Assembly (NCBI RefSeq): GCF_029407905.1 | Contig: NC_073624.1 | Coordinates: 119,908,001-119,972,000 of the forward strand | DNA length: 64,000 bases | Source of the DNA: Bubalus kerabau | Lineage: Eukaryota > Chordata > Mammalia > Artiodactyla > Bovidae | Direction: 5' to 3' | Shown here: piece after piece, positions 1 to 11,302 of the stretch | How the letters are laid out: every line of letters begins with the position of its first letter | Numbering within the stretch: position 1 is the first letter of the stretch | Position numbers and translations under genes: made by a program | Notes under the pieces: model-generated | Database searches by the model: none | The model's input: only the letters and a program-made list of their open reading frames with translations | Told to the model about the DNA's origin: nothing

Positions 1-990
1 CCACTGAAAACCCTAGAACACAGTTATTTAACATTTCACAACTCAGAACGCTTATGACACCTAGAATCAATTATGCCTATAAGAACTTTAAAAAATCAAA
101 CTGGTTTATAACAAATGTAGAAAAATTAAGATATCTATGATGACTCACTTGAAAACTGAGACGTAGGCTGTGAGTATAAATAAGTCTAAAAGCATAACAT
201 AATTTAAAACTTGAGGTATACAGTTGTAGTACAAGTTGTGAAATGGCTGATAAATTACCCTGTTTATAGATGCCTGTGTTAAAGAGCAGATAAATTGTTT
301 CCTAATTGTTTCCCGGTAATTGCGTGCCTATTATGCGTGGCTTTCCAATGAATCTCCAATCTGCTCTATCCCAATCCTTGAATATTTAAGCTTCTTCTTC
401 ACCTAGTTCAGGTCAGAGCACTGTAAATCGAAGTGCCCGGTATGATATGAATTTTAAATATAGGTGGTGTTTTCTGAATCACAATGATTAGCAATAAGTA
501 CTCTAGGCTAACTTTTAAGATGGAAGATAATGACAGGAATAATGCATAAGCTCCAACAGCAAAACTATAGCACTGTTCTCATTCAAATCATGATCCAGGC
601 TTGAATGCTTATGAAAACTCCACTGGATGACATCAGCTCCACCTGGAAAACAACTCTTGTTGTTGAGGAATAGTTTATAGCAACAGTCATTGTCTGGAAT
701 TCTTCATACAAAGGTTGAAAAGTGCACCAATTTATTGTATCCATCAAAGTACTACATCTGCAAATATATGGCCATGTACAAATGAGGTCTACCTTCATTT
801 CTAATGCGCTGTCAAGGTCACTGTGGTTAATAAGGCTGATTGTCCAGCTTGGGAAGAATCAACTACAGCCATTTAGTTAATTCTTTAAGTGTAACAAGGA
901 AGCTGTCATGAGTAGGCAATAATTAATAAATTTTCCTCACTTGAAAGGTCCCTAACTGAAAGATTTTATTTAGCTAAAGTAAATTTTACT

Positions 991-992
<2 letters not shown>
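1..992. other. intronic sequence, nothing recognised
   Basis: AT-rich unique sequence. An open frame at 583-798 on the minus strand has no recognisable protein and is treated as chance. No exon of TRHDE seen. Confidence 0.5.

Positions 993-1035
<43 letters not shown>
993..1035. repeat. (TG)n microsatellite
   Basis: About 21 uninterrupted TG units, followed by TCTGTG. Likely length-polymorphic and able to adopt Z-DNA. Confidence 0.97.
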
Positions 1036-1036
<1 letters not shown>

Positions 1037-1989
1037 TGTGCATTAACCAGAAAGTAAATCTGTACATTTTCATAATTTTAACTGTTAGATTCATTGTATA
1101 AGAAAATGTTGTAATTTTTTAAAAATACAGAAATATTCTTATGCCCATTAAATCCTGGATGTTCTATGTTTTCACCGAAATATACTTTGATCCTCCTGTG
1201 AAAAAGTAGTAAAATCTGTGATAAACTTTACCTGTCAAAGAATAAAGATTAATTAAAAAATAATTTTTGATAATTAAAATAGTTATAAAGAATCTAGTTT
1301 CATTTCTGTAAAAACATACACTTTGAAAGAGTCAACACAATTGTTATGACTTTCTGAAATAACTGAAATGTATGTGTGCACATATACATGTAACTGGCAG
1401 GTACTGGTTATAGCATTGTTATTTGTACAAAGAGAAAGAGAAAGAATGCACACTGAATGCTTGCATTATATGCTCATCTCAGATAAAATAAGCAAGATTT
1501 GTTTATATATAAAAATAAAAGTCACTTCAATTTTTTAACTTGTTTTTTTTTTATTATAGAAAGAATCTCAAATCACTAGAAAGACAAAAAAAAATGTCTT
1601 TCTAAATATTTAGATGTGAAGAGAGCCTGAAACATGAGGATGGGTTCTCTGTTGTGAATTTTAGGGCTATCTTTATTAGTTTATCTTCATGCCATAGGCC
1701 ACTCTCCTCTTTTTTTTCTTACACAATTAAAAAAATGGTATTCTGAGGAATCATGATATTAATTTTCTCTGAATTTTTGAGGAACAAGAACCTGCCTTCT
1801 CAACATCTTCTTTTATTCCTCCATTTCACAATGAATATCTTAAGTAAGAATAGGATGAGGTCAAAGAAAGTTAGAAGTCTTATTTGATACCAGTAGCACT
1901 CCTTGAAATCCCATAAAACAGAGAAACACAATCCAAAAAACTGCATGTATCGAGTTTTGATTCCAAGGCAGAGGCTAAAGTTGTGTGTA
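1036..1989. other. intronic sequence, no gene
   Basis: AT-rich sequence with short A and T runs (for example around 1541-1595). No repeat family or exon recognised. Confidence 0.5.
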
Positions 1990-2440
1990 TTAGTTTCCTA
2001 AGGCTGCCATAACAAATTGCCTCAAACTTGGTTGCTTAAAATAACAGAAATGTATTTTCTCACAGTTCTTATGGCTAGAAGTCCCAACAAGGTGCCGGCA
2101 GGGTGCCTTCTCCTGCGGGTTCTGAGGAATATGCTCCACGCGCCTCTCCTAGCTTCTGGTGGCTCTGCCAACCCTTGTCACCCCTTGGCTTGCAAGTGAA
2201 TTACTTCCATTTCTGCCTCCATCTTCACATGGATTTTCTTCTGTGTCTCTCTATTCTTTCTCTTCTGCTTCTGATGAGGACACTGAACATGGGACTTAGG
2301 GTACACCTTTAATCCATGAAATCTCAGCTCAAAATCATTAATTTAATTATATCTGCAAAAATCTTATTTCCAAATAAGATCACATTCACAGATGGGGTTT
2401 AGGATTTAGACATAGCTTTTAGAAGATATGAAGATATCTT
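1990..2440 (-). repeat. MaLR-type LTR (MLT1/MST class), ancient
   Basis: The sequence begins attagtttcctaaggctgcc, continues with ttaaaataacagaaatgtat and later ccaaataagatcacattc. This matches the reverse complement of the ERVL-MaLR solo LTR pattern found across placental mammals. It is diverged and has no coding capacity. Assigned from memory of the consensus. Confidence 0.75.
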
Positions 2441-2625
2441 TTCAGTCCATGCAAGTATGTGCATGTGTTTTTATTTTTCCTATTATTGCTAAGAAATTAC
2501 AAGTAGTCAAAGTTCTTTCTCATTTTCAGATATTTTAAGATATGGGTTACACAAAACAATATTTGATACTTAGGAACATCTTTCATTAACATTATCACAA
2601 TATTGAGTAAACATCATCACACTAT

Positions 2626-2950
2626 GGGGATTCCCTGGTAGCTCAGCTGGTAAAGAATCTGCCTGCAATGCAGGAGACTCTGGTTAAATTCCTGGGTTGG
2701 GAAGATCTGTTGGAGAAGGGATAAACTACCCACTCCAGTATCCTTGGGCTTCCCTGGTGGCTCCGCTGGTAAAGAATCTGCCTGCAATGCAGGAGACTCT
2801 GGTTAAATTCCTGGGTTGGGAAGATCCCCTGGAGAAGGGAACATCTCCTGGAGAAGGGAACCCACTCCAGTATTCTGGCCTGGACAATTCCAAGGACTGT
2901 ATACTCCATGGGGTTGCAAACAGTTGGACATGGACTGAATGACTTTCACT
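2626..2950 (+). mobile_element. Bov-tA SINE with internal tandem duplication
   Basis: tRNA-derived head (attccctggtagctcagctgg) and Bov-A body ending ggacatggactgaatgac. The first about 119 bp is duplicated: 2631 and 2750 both begin ttccctggt and share the same private variant gactctggttaaattcctgg. The whole unit is flanked by one 10-bp target duplication, atcacactat, at 2616-2625 and 2951-2960. A shorter repeat of ctggagaagggaac lies at about 2829-2860. Confidence 0.93.
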
Positions 2951-2960
2951 ATCACACTAT

Positions 2961-4035
2961 TATTAGAAAGACTAACATGAATTATTTTCATTTTGAGATA
3001 GAGTAAATTATATGTATAAAAATCAGTCCTAAGTCTTAATTACAAGGGGGAAAATAGAAATGATAATGCTAATAGCAATGCTTATATTGTTTTTGGAAAA
3101 TGTGGAGGAAATTTCTTACTTACAGTGCTTCAAGTAGTTGAAATAAACCTTATAATCAATGAATCTTGAACCCATCAGTATAATCTACTCTGTGTTAGTA
3201 CATAAGAATGCTTTCAAAGCTGCAAATATTTATGTTGGTGTTTCTGCTCTGGCTTAGTAAATACTGATTACTCTGGTAAGTTTAATCACCATTGCTCCCT
3301 GTGTTGCCCATGTAAATCTATATTCACTTAGTACTTATACTGTGATAAACAGTTAGGCAGTTAAAATAGAGCTATTCTACAACTAATTAATACATATCTT
3401 TTGACAGACGACACAAGAGTTCAATAGTGTTCTGCCTAAAATTGGTATAATATTAGGCAAACAATGCTAGAATGACAAGAAAATTATTTCTGGCAGAAAT
3501 GGGGGAAAAGCCAAATAGACTAAAAAGAAGACAAAAAGTTAAGTTAGATGAAGCCATTTTCAAAAGCAGACTCTATAAAAATTAAAATACTTTGAAAAAA
3601 CACTATTGACTATTTGCCTCTAAGCATGTCCAGTAATATAATTTTTAAAGTAAAATGTCAGGAAAAGCCAAAAGGGTTGGGAAATGGAAAATAAGTGTAT
3701 GATTATTTCTGCATTTTAAATTAGAATATACAATCATAATGCATTTATATTACAAACTAAATGTGACTATAAGAAAATTAATAGAATCATGCACTTACCA
3801 GAGTTATATTAGCTCTCAATGCAATTAAAATCACTGCTACACCAAAAAGTAAATTAAAAGTACATTCTGCAAGGAGGTCATTCAGTCAAATATTCATCTG
3901 ATGATGAACTGAACTGAGATAACATATATTGAATTCTCCAAATGGTGAGAAAAAGAGTTACTTTCAGTGTGATTCTAGAGAAGCATAAGGAGAAGACAGA
4001 CTATAAAGTCTTCTACATTTAGTTATTGCCACTCC
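2961..4035. other. intronic sequence, no gene
   Basis: AT-rich, no recognisable repeat family or exon. Confidence 0.5.
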
Positions 4036-5392
4036 TTGAGTATACTGTCACCCTGCTTATTTAACTTATACGCAAAGTACATCATGAGAAATGCCAGGCT
4101 GGATGAAGCACAAGTTGGAATCAAGACTGCTGGGGGAAATATCAGTAACCTCAGACACATAGATGATACCACCCTTACATTAGAAAGTGAAGATGAACTA
4201 AAGAGCCTCTTGATGAAGGTGAAAGAGGAGAGTGAAAAAGCTGACTTAAAACTCAACATTCAAAAAACTAAGATCATGGCATCCAGTCCCATCAGTTCAG
4301 TTCAGTTCAGTTCAGTCGCTCAGTCGTGTCCAACTCTTTGCGACTCCATGAATCGCAGCATGCCAGCCTCCCTGTCCATCACCAACTCCTGGAGTTCACT
4401 CAGACTCACATCCATCGAGTCGGTGATGCCATCCAGCCATCTCATCCTTTGTCATCCCCTTCTCCTCCTGCCCCCAATTCCTCCCAGCATCAGAGTCTTT
4501 TCCAATGAGTCAACTCTTCGCATGAGGTGGCCAAAGTACTGGTGTTTCAGCTTTAGCATCATTCCTTCCAAAGAACACCCAGGGCTGATCTCCTTTAGAA
4601 TGGACTGGTTGGACCTCCTTGCAATCCAAGGGACTCTCAAGAGTCTTCTCCAACACCACGGTTCAAAAGCATCAATTCTTTGGTGCTCAGCTTTCTTCAC
4701 AGTCCAACTCTCACATCCATACATGACCACAGGAAAAACCATAGCCTTGACGAGACGGACCTTCAGTTCATGGCAAATAGATGGGGAAACAATGGAAACA
4801 GTGAGAGACTTTATTTTCTTGGGCTCCAAAATCACTGCAGATGGTGACTGCGGCCATGAATTTAAAAGACAATTGTTCCTTGGAAGAAAAGTCATGACCA
4901 ACCTAGACAGCATATTAAAAAGCAGAGACATTACTTTGCCAACAAAGGTCCATGTAGTCAAAGCTACAGTTTTTCCAGTGGTCATGTATGGATGTAAGAC
5001 ATGGACCAGAAAGATGGCTGAGCATCGAAGAACTGATGCTTTTGAACTGTGGTGTTGAAGAAGACTCTTGAGAGTCTCCTGGACTGCAAAGAGATCAAAC
5101 CAGTCAATTCTAAAGGAAATCAACCCTGAATATTCACTGGAAGGACTGATGCTCAAGCTGAAGCTCCAATACTTTGGTCACCTGGTGCAAAGAGCTGACT
5201 CATTGGAAAAGACCCTGATGCTGGGAAAGACTGAAGGCAAGAGGAGAAGGGGACAAAAGAGGATGAGATGGTTGGATGGAATCACTGCCTCAATGGACAT
5301 GAGTTTGAGCAAGTTCTGGGAGATGGTGAAGGACAGGGAAGCCTAGCATGTTCATGGGGTCGCAGAGTCAGACATGACTGAGTGACAGAACA
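4036..5392 (+). mobile_element. BovB LINE 3' fragment (interrupted)
   Basis: 5'-truncated BovB (RTE clade) starting in the reverse transcriptase: SPCLFNLYAKYIMRNA, then an altered RHIDDTTL in place of the usual RYADDTTL. It runs to the 3' end (gacatgactgagtgacagaa). It is interrupted by an inverted BovB piece at 4300-4762. Dead copy. Confidence 0.92.
4300..4762 (-). mobile_element. BovB 3' end inserted antisense inside another BovB
   Basis: Begins with the (GTTCA)n tail complement gttcagttcagtcgctcagt and runs to cgagacggacc, i.e. the reverse complement of the last about 460 bp of BovB. Host BovB sequence is split exactly at ...cccatcagttca and tcagttcatggcaaat. A possible 8-bp target duplication, tcagttca, lies at 4292-4299 and 4763-4770, but it resembles the element's own tail. 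Confidence 0.88.
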
Positions 5393-5840
5393 ACAAATTA
5401 ATTTTAATGCATGATTTCTCCTTATACAGAAAGTCAGGCGGTCATGATTGATTACTAGTTATGTAAAAGATTTCCAGTTTGACAAAGGAATTCACAATTG
5501 GATCAATTCAGATAGCAAGTCTACTTGCTACATTTCATATATTGCTTCTCTTCTCCATAGTTTATCAGTACATTTCTATTTGTTAATATATTTTTATCTT
5601 AGCAGAAAAATCTCCTTCTTAAGTTTTGATGATGGAGCTTAATCAATTAACTGGAATTTTTGCTTTTTTCAGGAAATAGAAACAAAACTAACTGATTAAC
5701 TAAAAATGAAATTATAACGCTACCAGAGGATGTTCTTGGGTCAGTATAGATTCTGCACAATCAGCTAAATTTTTCACAGTACCAAGACTTCAATCTTGAT
5801 AAATTACTTTGAGGAAGAAGGCTATATTTTAAGATGACTT
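5393..5840. other. intronic sequence, no gene
   Basis: AT-rich unique sequence, nothing recognised. Confidence 0.5.
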
Positions 5841-6118
5841 AAAAAAATGATTGGACTATAGTTGATTTACAATTTTGTATTCGTTTCTGTACAGCAAAGT
5901 TGATCAGCTGTACATATACATATATCCAGTCATTTTAGATTCTTTTCCCATATAGGTCATTAACACGTATTGAGAAGAGTTCCTGGATAAAGTCACAGAT
6001 ACAGAAAACAAACTTACAGTTACCAGGGGCGAAAGGGTGGAGAGAGGGATAAATTTGGAGACTGGGGTTGACATATACACACTACTATCTATAAAATAGA
6101 TAATAAGGAAGGCCATTT
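5841..6118. mobile_element. L1 3'-UTR fragments in opposite orientations
   Basis: 5848-5945 (attggactatagttgattta, then cagcaaagttgatcagctgt) resembles the reverse complement of a bovine L1 3' UTR. About 5990-6118 (aaagtcacagatacagaaaa, then ttacagttaccaggggcgaa) resembles the same UTR in forward orientation. Old and diverged. Confidence 0.6.
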
Positions 6119-6124
6119 TTATAC

Positions 6125-6447
6125 ACGGTTCCTTCCTCTTAACATCTTTCCCTCTTTGCCTACTGAGTGTGTATCTTTCCTGCAGGCCTCAGGTCAATTG
6201 TCACTCTGCAGGAATGTCAGCCTTACTGATGGGTCATATTGTTCCTGTCTTATAAATCTCCCTCTGGTTCTCAATACACTAAAATTATACAGTATTTGTA
6301 TGACATCTGATTAGTCTCAGTCTATCCCACTGGACTGTCAACTTCAGGAAAGAAGAAACTGTCCTTTAGCTCATCACTGAATACCAGTGCCTTTTAGCCC
6401 AATGCCTGGGATATGGTAGAGACTCAGGGTATGTTTGGTACATGAAT
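6125..6447 (+). repeat. L2 LINE 3' end, ancient
   Basis: The tail ctggactgtcaacttcagga, then ccaatgcctgggatatggta and tgaataaaa follows the mammalian-wide L2 3'-end pattern. Strongly diverged. Confidence 0.55.
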
Positions 6448-6452
6448 AAAAT

Positions 6453-6727
6453 GCTGCTACTGCTGCTAAGTCTCTTCAGTTGTGTCCAACTCTGTGTGAC
6501 CCCATGGACGGCAGCCCACCAGGCTCCCCCATCCCTGGGATTCTCCAGGCAAGAACACTGGAGTGGGTTGCCATTTCCTTCTCCAATGCATGAAAGTGAA
6601 AGGTGAAAGTGAAGTCGCTCGGTCGTGTCCGACTCTTAGCGACCCCATGGACTGCAACCTACCAGGCTCCTCCACCCATGGGATTTTCCAGGCAAGAGTA
6701 TTGGAGTGGGGTGCCATTGCCTTCTCC
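6453..6727 (-). mobile_element. Bov-A2 SINE (dimer)
   Basis: On the plus strand it starts with the (CTG)n complement of the AGC tail, then two Bov-A monomers joined by the linker gcatgaaagtgaaaggtgaa, ending ccttctcc. Close to the family consensus, so relatively young. Confidence 0.95.
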
Positions 6728-7200
6728 GATAAAATGCTGACAGTCTGAATTAATATTGATTAAACACATTAAGTAGATATTACTGTGGAAGACATACTAC
6801 TTTATTTTAGAAATCAAGATGAAAGTTAAAAACTTTCAAACTTTCAAGTTATGATCCAGGTATTCCATTATTCAAATGTGACTTGTGAACTTGACTTTGT
6901 AATTTTGCATTGATCACAGTGACGGATGCAGCATATTTAAGATTTTATGTTTTAACTTTGAAAAACTACTGAGGAATAAATTAATAAAAAGACATCAATG
7001 ATGGCAATAATTTTGATGATAATTGTGAATTATTCCAGAGGTTCCCACAACACTTTTTGCTTTAAAGATTATCTTTGTTGGATTTATGCAAAAACAATTA
7101 ATAAAGTAACCGGCCACAACTACTAAAATATAAAATTCCTAGAACATAAAGGTAATAGAAGGAAAGTATTTATCCTTTAAAGGATCACAGCAAACTATGA
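6728..7200. other. intronic sequence, no gene
   Basis: AT-rich, nothing recognised. Confidence 0.5.
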
Positions 7201-7461
7201 AGAAGGCAATGGCAACCCACTCCACGAAAATCCCATGGACGGAGGAGCCTGGTAGGCTGCAGTCCATGGGGTCGCTAAGAGTCGGACACGACTGAGCGAC
7301 TTCACTTTCACTTTTCACTTTCATGCATTGGAGGAGGAAATGGCAACCCACTGCAGTGTTCTTGCCTGGAGAATCCCAGGGACGGGGGAGCCTGGTGGGC
7401 TGCTGTCTATGGGGTCTCACAGAGTCGGACACGACTGAAGCGACTTAGCAGCAGCAGCAGC
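7201..7461 (+). mobile_element. Bov-A2 SINE (dimer)
   Basis: agaaggcaatggcaacccac start, two Bov-A monomers with the cttttcactttcatgcattg linker, and a (CAG)n tail at 7448-7461. It abuts the 5' end of the following BovB. Confidence 0.95.
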
Positions 7462-8171
7462 ATGGAAAATTCTTAAAAGAGATAGGAATACCAGAGCACC
7501 TTATGTGTCTCCTTAGATATCTGGATGCAAGTCAAGAAGCAACAGTTAGAACCGGACATGGAACAACAGATTGGCTCAAAACTGGGAAAGGAGGATGTCA
7601 AGGTTGTATATTGTGACCTTGCTTATTTAACTTATATGCAGAGTACGAAATACTCTGCATATAAGTTACATCATGCAAAATGCTGGGCCAGATGACTCAT
7701 AAACTGGAATCAAGACTGCCAGGGAGAAATATCAACAACCTCAGATATGAAGATGGCACCACCCTTATGGAAGAAATCGAAGAGGAACTAAAGAGCCTCT
7801 TGATGAAAGAGGAGAGTGAAAAAGCTGGCTTAAAACTGAACATTCAAAAGACTAAGATCATGGTATCCAGTCCCATCTCTTCATGGCAAATAGATGTGGA
7901 AAAAGTGGAAACAGTGATAAATTTTTTTTTCTTGGGCTCCTAAATCACTGTGGAGGGTGACAGCAGCCATGAAATTAAAAGATGCTTGCTCCTTGAAATG
8001 AAAGCAATGACAAATATAGACAGTATGTTAAAAAATAGAGACATCACTTTGCCAACAAAGGTCCATATAGTCAAAGCTATGGCTTTTCCAGTAATTCATG
8101 TACTGATGTGAGGGCTGGACCAGAAAGAAGACTGAGCACCTAAGAATTGCTGTTTTCAAATTGTGGTGCTG
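7462..8171 (+). mobile_element. BovB fragment, left half of a split copy
   Basis: BovB RT-region sequence from about ggaaaattcttaaaagagat to caaattgtggtgctg, where an L1 is inserted. The copy continues at 9184. Several frameshifts and stops; RYEDGTTL replaces the catalytic YADD. It contains the foldback at 7629-7667. Confidence 0.9.
7629..7667. repeat. perfect 17-bp inverted repeat with 5-nt spacer
   Basis: aacttatatgcagagta, spacer cgaaa, then tactctgcatataagtt. The right arm is absent from other BovB copies in the window, so it arose locally. Confidence 0.95.
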
Positions 8172-9169
8172 CATATGTTGAATCTAGAAAAATGGTTCTG
8201 AAGAATTTATTTACAGGGTAGCACTGGAGAAATGGACATAGAAAATAGACTTATGGACATGGGGAGAGAGGAGCAGAGGGTGAGATGTATGGAACAAATA
8301 ACATGGAAACTTACATCACCATATGTAAAATAGATAGCCAACAAGAATTTTCTGTATGGCTCAGGAAACTCAAACAGGGGCTCTGTATCAACCTAGAGGG
8401 GTGGGATGGGGAGGGAGAGCAGAGGGAGGTTCAAAAGGGAGGGGATATATGTATACCTATATACATATATATGACAGTGTCAGACTTTATTTTTGGGGGC
8501 TCCAAAATCACTGCAGATGGTGACTGCAGCCATGAAATTAAAAGACACTTACTCCTTGGAAGGAAAGTTATAACCAACCTAGATAGCATATTAAAAAGCA
8601 GAGACATTATTTTGCCAACAAAGGTCTGTCTAGTCAAGGCTATGGTTTTTCCATTGGTCATGTATGGATGTGAGAGTTGGACTGTGAAAAAAGCTGAGCA
8701 CCGAAGAATTGATGCTTTTGAACTGTGGTGTTGGAGAAGACTCTTGAGAGTGCCTTGGACTGCAAGGAGATCCAACCAGTCCATTCTAAAGGAGATCAGT
8801 CCTGGGTGTTCATTGGAAGGACTGATGCTGAAGCTGAAACTCCAGTACTTTGGCCACCTCATGCGAAGAGCTGACTCACTGAAAAAGACCCTGATGCTGG
8901 GAGGGATTGGGGGCAGGAGGAGAAGGGGACGACAGAGGATGAGATGGCTGGATGGCATCACTGACTCGATGGACGTGAGTTTGAGTGAACTCACCAGGAG
9001 TTGGTGATGGACAGGGAGGCCTGGCGTGCTGTGATTCATGGAGTCACAAAGAGTCAGACACGACTGAGTGACTGAACCGAACTGAACTGATGGCTGATTC
9101 ATGTTGAGGTTTGACAGAAAACAAAATTCTGTAAAGCAATTGTCCTTCAATAAAAAAATAAATTAAAAA
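8172..9169 (+). mobile_element. L1 3' end inserted in BovB, itself interrupted
   Basis: L1 3' sequence (gaagaatttatttacagggt, then tatggctcaggaaactcaaa and a G-rich stretch) at 8172-8470. It resumes at 9091-9169 (tggctgattcatgttgaggt) and ends in an A-rich tail. It is flanked by a 14-bp target duplication, aaattgtggtgctg, at 8158-8171 and 9170-9183. A BovB is nested at 8471-9090. Confidence 0.92.
8471..9090 (+). mobile_element. BovB 3' end nested in the L1
   Basis: 5'-truncated BovB of about 620 bp: cagactttatttttgggggc through ccgaactgaactga. Its frame is open for 200 codons or more (GCESWTVKKAEHRRIDAFE), so it is among the better preserved copies. No clear target duplication. Confidence 0.92.
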
Positions 9170-9523
9170 AAATTGTGGTGCTGGAGAAGACTCTTGAGAG
9201 TGCCTTGGACAGCAAGGAGATCAAACCACTCAGTCCTGAAGGAAATCAATCTTGAATACTCTTTAGAAGGATTGATGCTGAAGCTCCAATACTTTGGCCA
9301 CCTGATACAAAGAGCCGACTTGTTGGAAAAGTCCCTGATGCTGGAAAAGATTGAGGGCAAGTGGAGAAGGATGTGACAGAGGATGAGATGGTTGGAAGGT
9401 TCATGGACTTATTTGGACACGAGTTTGAGCAAAACTCCACGAGATAGTGAAAGACAAGGAAGCCTGGTGTGCTGCAATCCATAGGGTCACAAAGAGTCAA
9501 ACAGGATATAACAAGTGAACAGC
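9170..9523 (+). mobile_element. BovB fragment, right half of the split copy
   Basis: Resumes with attgtggtgctggagaagac (target duplication at 9170-9183) and runs to the degraded 3' end gagtcaaacaggatataaca. Confidence 0.9.
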
Positions 9524-10330
9524 AAAGATAAAAGTAAACAAAAGTACATGCTCTCAAGTTTTGGATTAAGCAAAGGGAAAACTAACTGAAAGTACTTTTT
9601 AAATCTACACTACAAACATTCTAGTAGCTAATTCATTATATTATATATATATATAATATATATATATATAATTCATTATATTCTTCTTCTCACCTCAAAG
9701 GACTAGTCTGTTATAAAAAAAAAAAAAAAAAAGATTAAGGAAGGAAATCACACCCATAGTGCATGAAGTCCTCTATTAACAGTATCTCAACTCTGCACAG
9801 TGTGAAATAAATAACTAGCCAAATAAATTACACATAGGATGCTCATGTACAAGTAAAAATGCGAATGACTGAAAACACAGGTCAATCAGTTTGAAGTTTC
9901 TTAATATAATACACTGGGACTATAACTGCCTTTTGTAGCATACTTCCTAAATTCTTAGAAATTAAAAATGAAATAATTTCTGATATTTTAACCCCCAAAA
10001 AAAACAGATATTATGCCAGATATTGGTTAGGAGGTAAAGAAATACACTACTTGTAAAAGCAGTATTGGCTAACACTGAAAGAGGATGTTGTGAGTCAAAT
10101 ATTTGAAACATGAGACAATCATAAAAGTATTTTAAAAATTATTTTAGATATAAAATACCTATTTTATAATGCAAGGTAGAGGCAATTAGTTGCATTTTTG
10201 ATGGAGATGAGTTAAAGTAAAACTAAAAATTATATAAGGTCCCTTGGGGACATCTACAAGAAAAAGTATATAGTTCTTAGATTATATACCATTTTTACAT
10301 ATCTATATTTACAGATATATATGCATGTTT
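9524..10330. other. intronic sequence with AT microsatellite and A run
   Basis: An (AT)n tract at about 9637-9671 lies between two copies of taattcattatatt. A run of about 20 A is near 9715-9732. Otherwise nothing recognised. Confidence 0.6.
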
Positions 10331-10518
10331 GTACAGCCAGTCATGTCCGACTCTTTGCAGCCCCATGGACTTTAACCTGCCAGGCTCCTCTGTCTGTGGA
10401 ATTTTACAGCAAGAATACTGGAGTAGGTTGCCATTTCCTACCTCGGAGGATCTTCCTGACACTGGGATCAAATCTGAGTCTTTCGTGTCTCCTGCATTAG
10501 CAGGAGGATTCTTTACCA
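10331..10518 (-). mobile_element. Bov-tA SINE, diverged
   Basis: Plus strand reads gtcatgtccgactctttgca to gcaggaggattctttaccac, the reverse complement of Bov-tA. The tRNA head is partly lost. Confidence 0.85.
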
Positions 10519-10864
10519 CTGTTTAAATAGATGCAACTTTAAAAATTTATAGTGGAAAGGATTAATAGTAAGTGAAAAATACACGAAAATTGGCAGAGGA
10601 AATAAAACAACTTTTAGAATACACCGTAAATATTCATCCTCAGGGGCCTCAACACATGTGTGAATTACACCCAGCTACTCCATGCTGTGATTTCCTAAGT
10701 CTTGGCCTTGAACGCCCTTCTCATGTTCTCTCCCTAGACAACTTCATCTACTTCTCGTCCATTCCATTCCTTCCTACATCCTAGTGCAGGTGTCCTCAGA
10801 ATGACGTGTTCATAACTCTAGGCATAAAGGGAGACTTTTCAAGGAGTACCTAAGAATAATTCCC
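10519..10864. other. intronic sequence, no gene
   Basis: An open frame at 10572-10784 on the plus strand has no recognisable protein. No repeat identified. Confidence 0.45.
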
Positions 10865-11072
10865 TGGGCTTCCCTGGTGGCTCAGATGGTAAAGAACCTG
10901 CCTGCCATGCAGGACACCCAGGTTCGATCCCTGGGTTGCTAAGATCTCCTGGAGAAGAGAATGGCAACCACTCCAGTGCTCTTGCCTGGAGAATCCCATG
11001 GACAGAGGAGCCTGGTGGGCTACAGTCCGTGGAACTGCAAAGAGTTGGACATGACTGAGTGACTAACACACA
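10865..11072 (+). mobile_element. Bov-tA SINE
   Basis: gggcttccctggtggctcag head through ttggacatgactgagtgact. Complete length. Confidence 0.94.
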
Positions 11073-11302
11073 CGTGGCGATCCATTTCTGCACTCTAAAC
11101 TCTTAAATGGATATTTCTCTTCTCATAAAAAGCCTTCTCCCACTTTCTCTCACTTTCCAGAAGAGAGGCATATTTCTCATTCACTCATCTTGTGTCTTCT
11201 GAGGGTACATTTTATTACAGTACCAAATAAAGAGAAAATTTTACATATTGTAATGATTCTGTGAAGTATTTAATTTGTGACATTTGTTAGCACAGTATTA
11301 CG

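Noticed and set aside
4036..5058. 340-aa ORF as a candidate gene
   Set aside because: It is sense plus antisense BovB sequence in one frame; every part matches other repeat copies in the window.
8285..9150. Overlapping 240-aa plus-strand and 239-aa minus-strand ORFs
   Set aside because: Both come from the BovB 3' end (one in sense, one as its complement) and neighbouring L1. The same frames recur in many copies.
10865..11072. tRNA-like head of Bov-tA as a tRNA gene
   Set aside because: Only a SINE promoter-derived fragment; it does not form a complete tRNA, and the same unit is repeated throughout the window.
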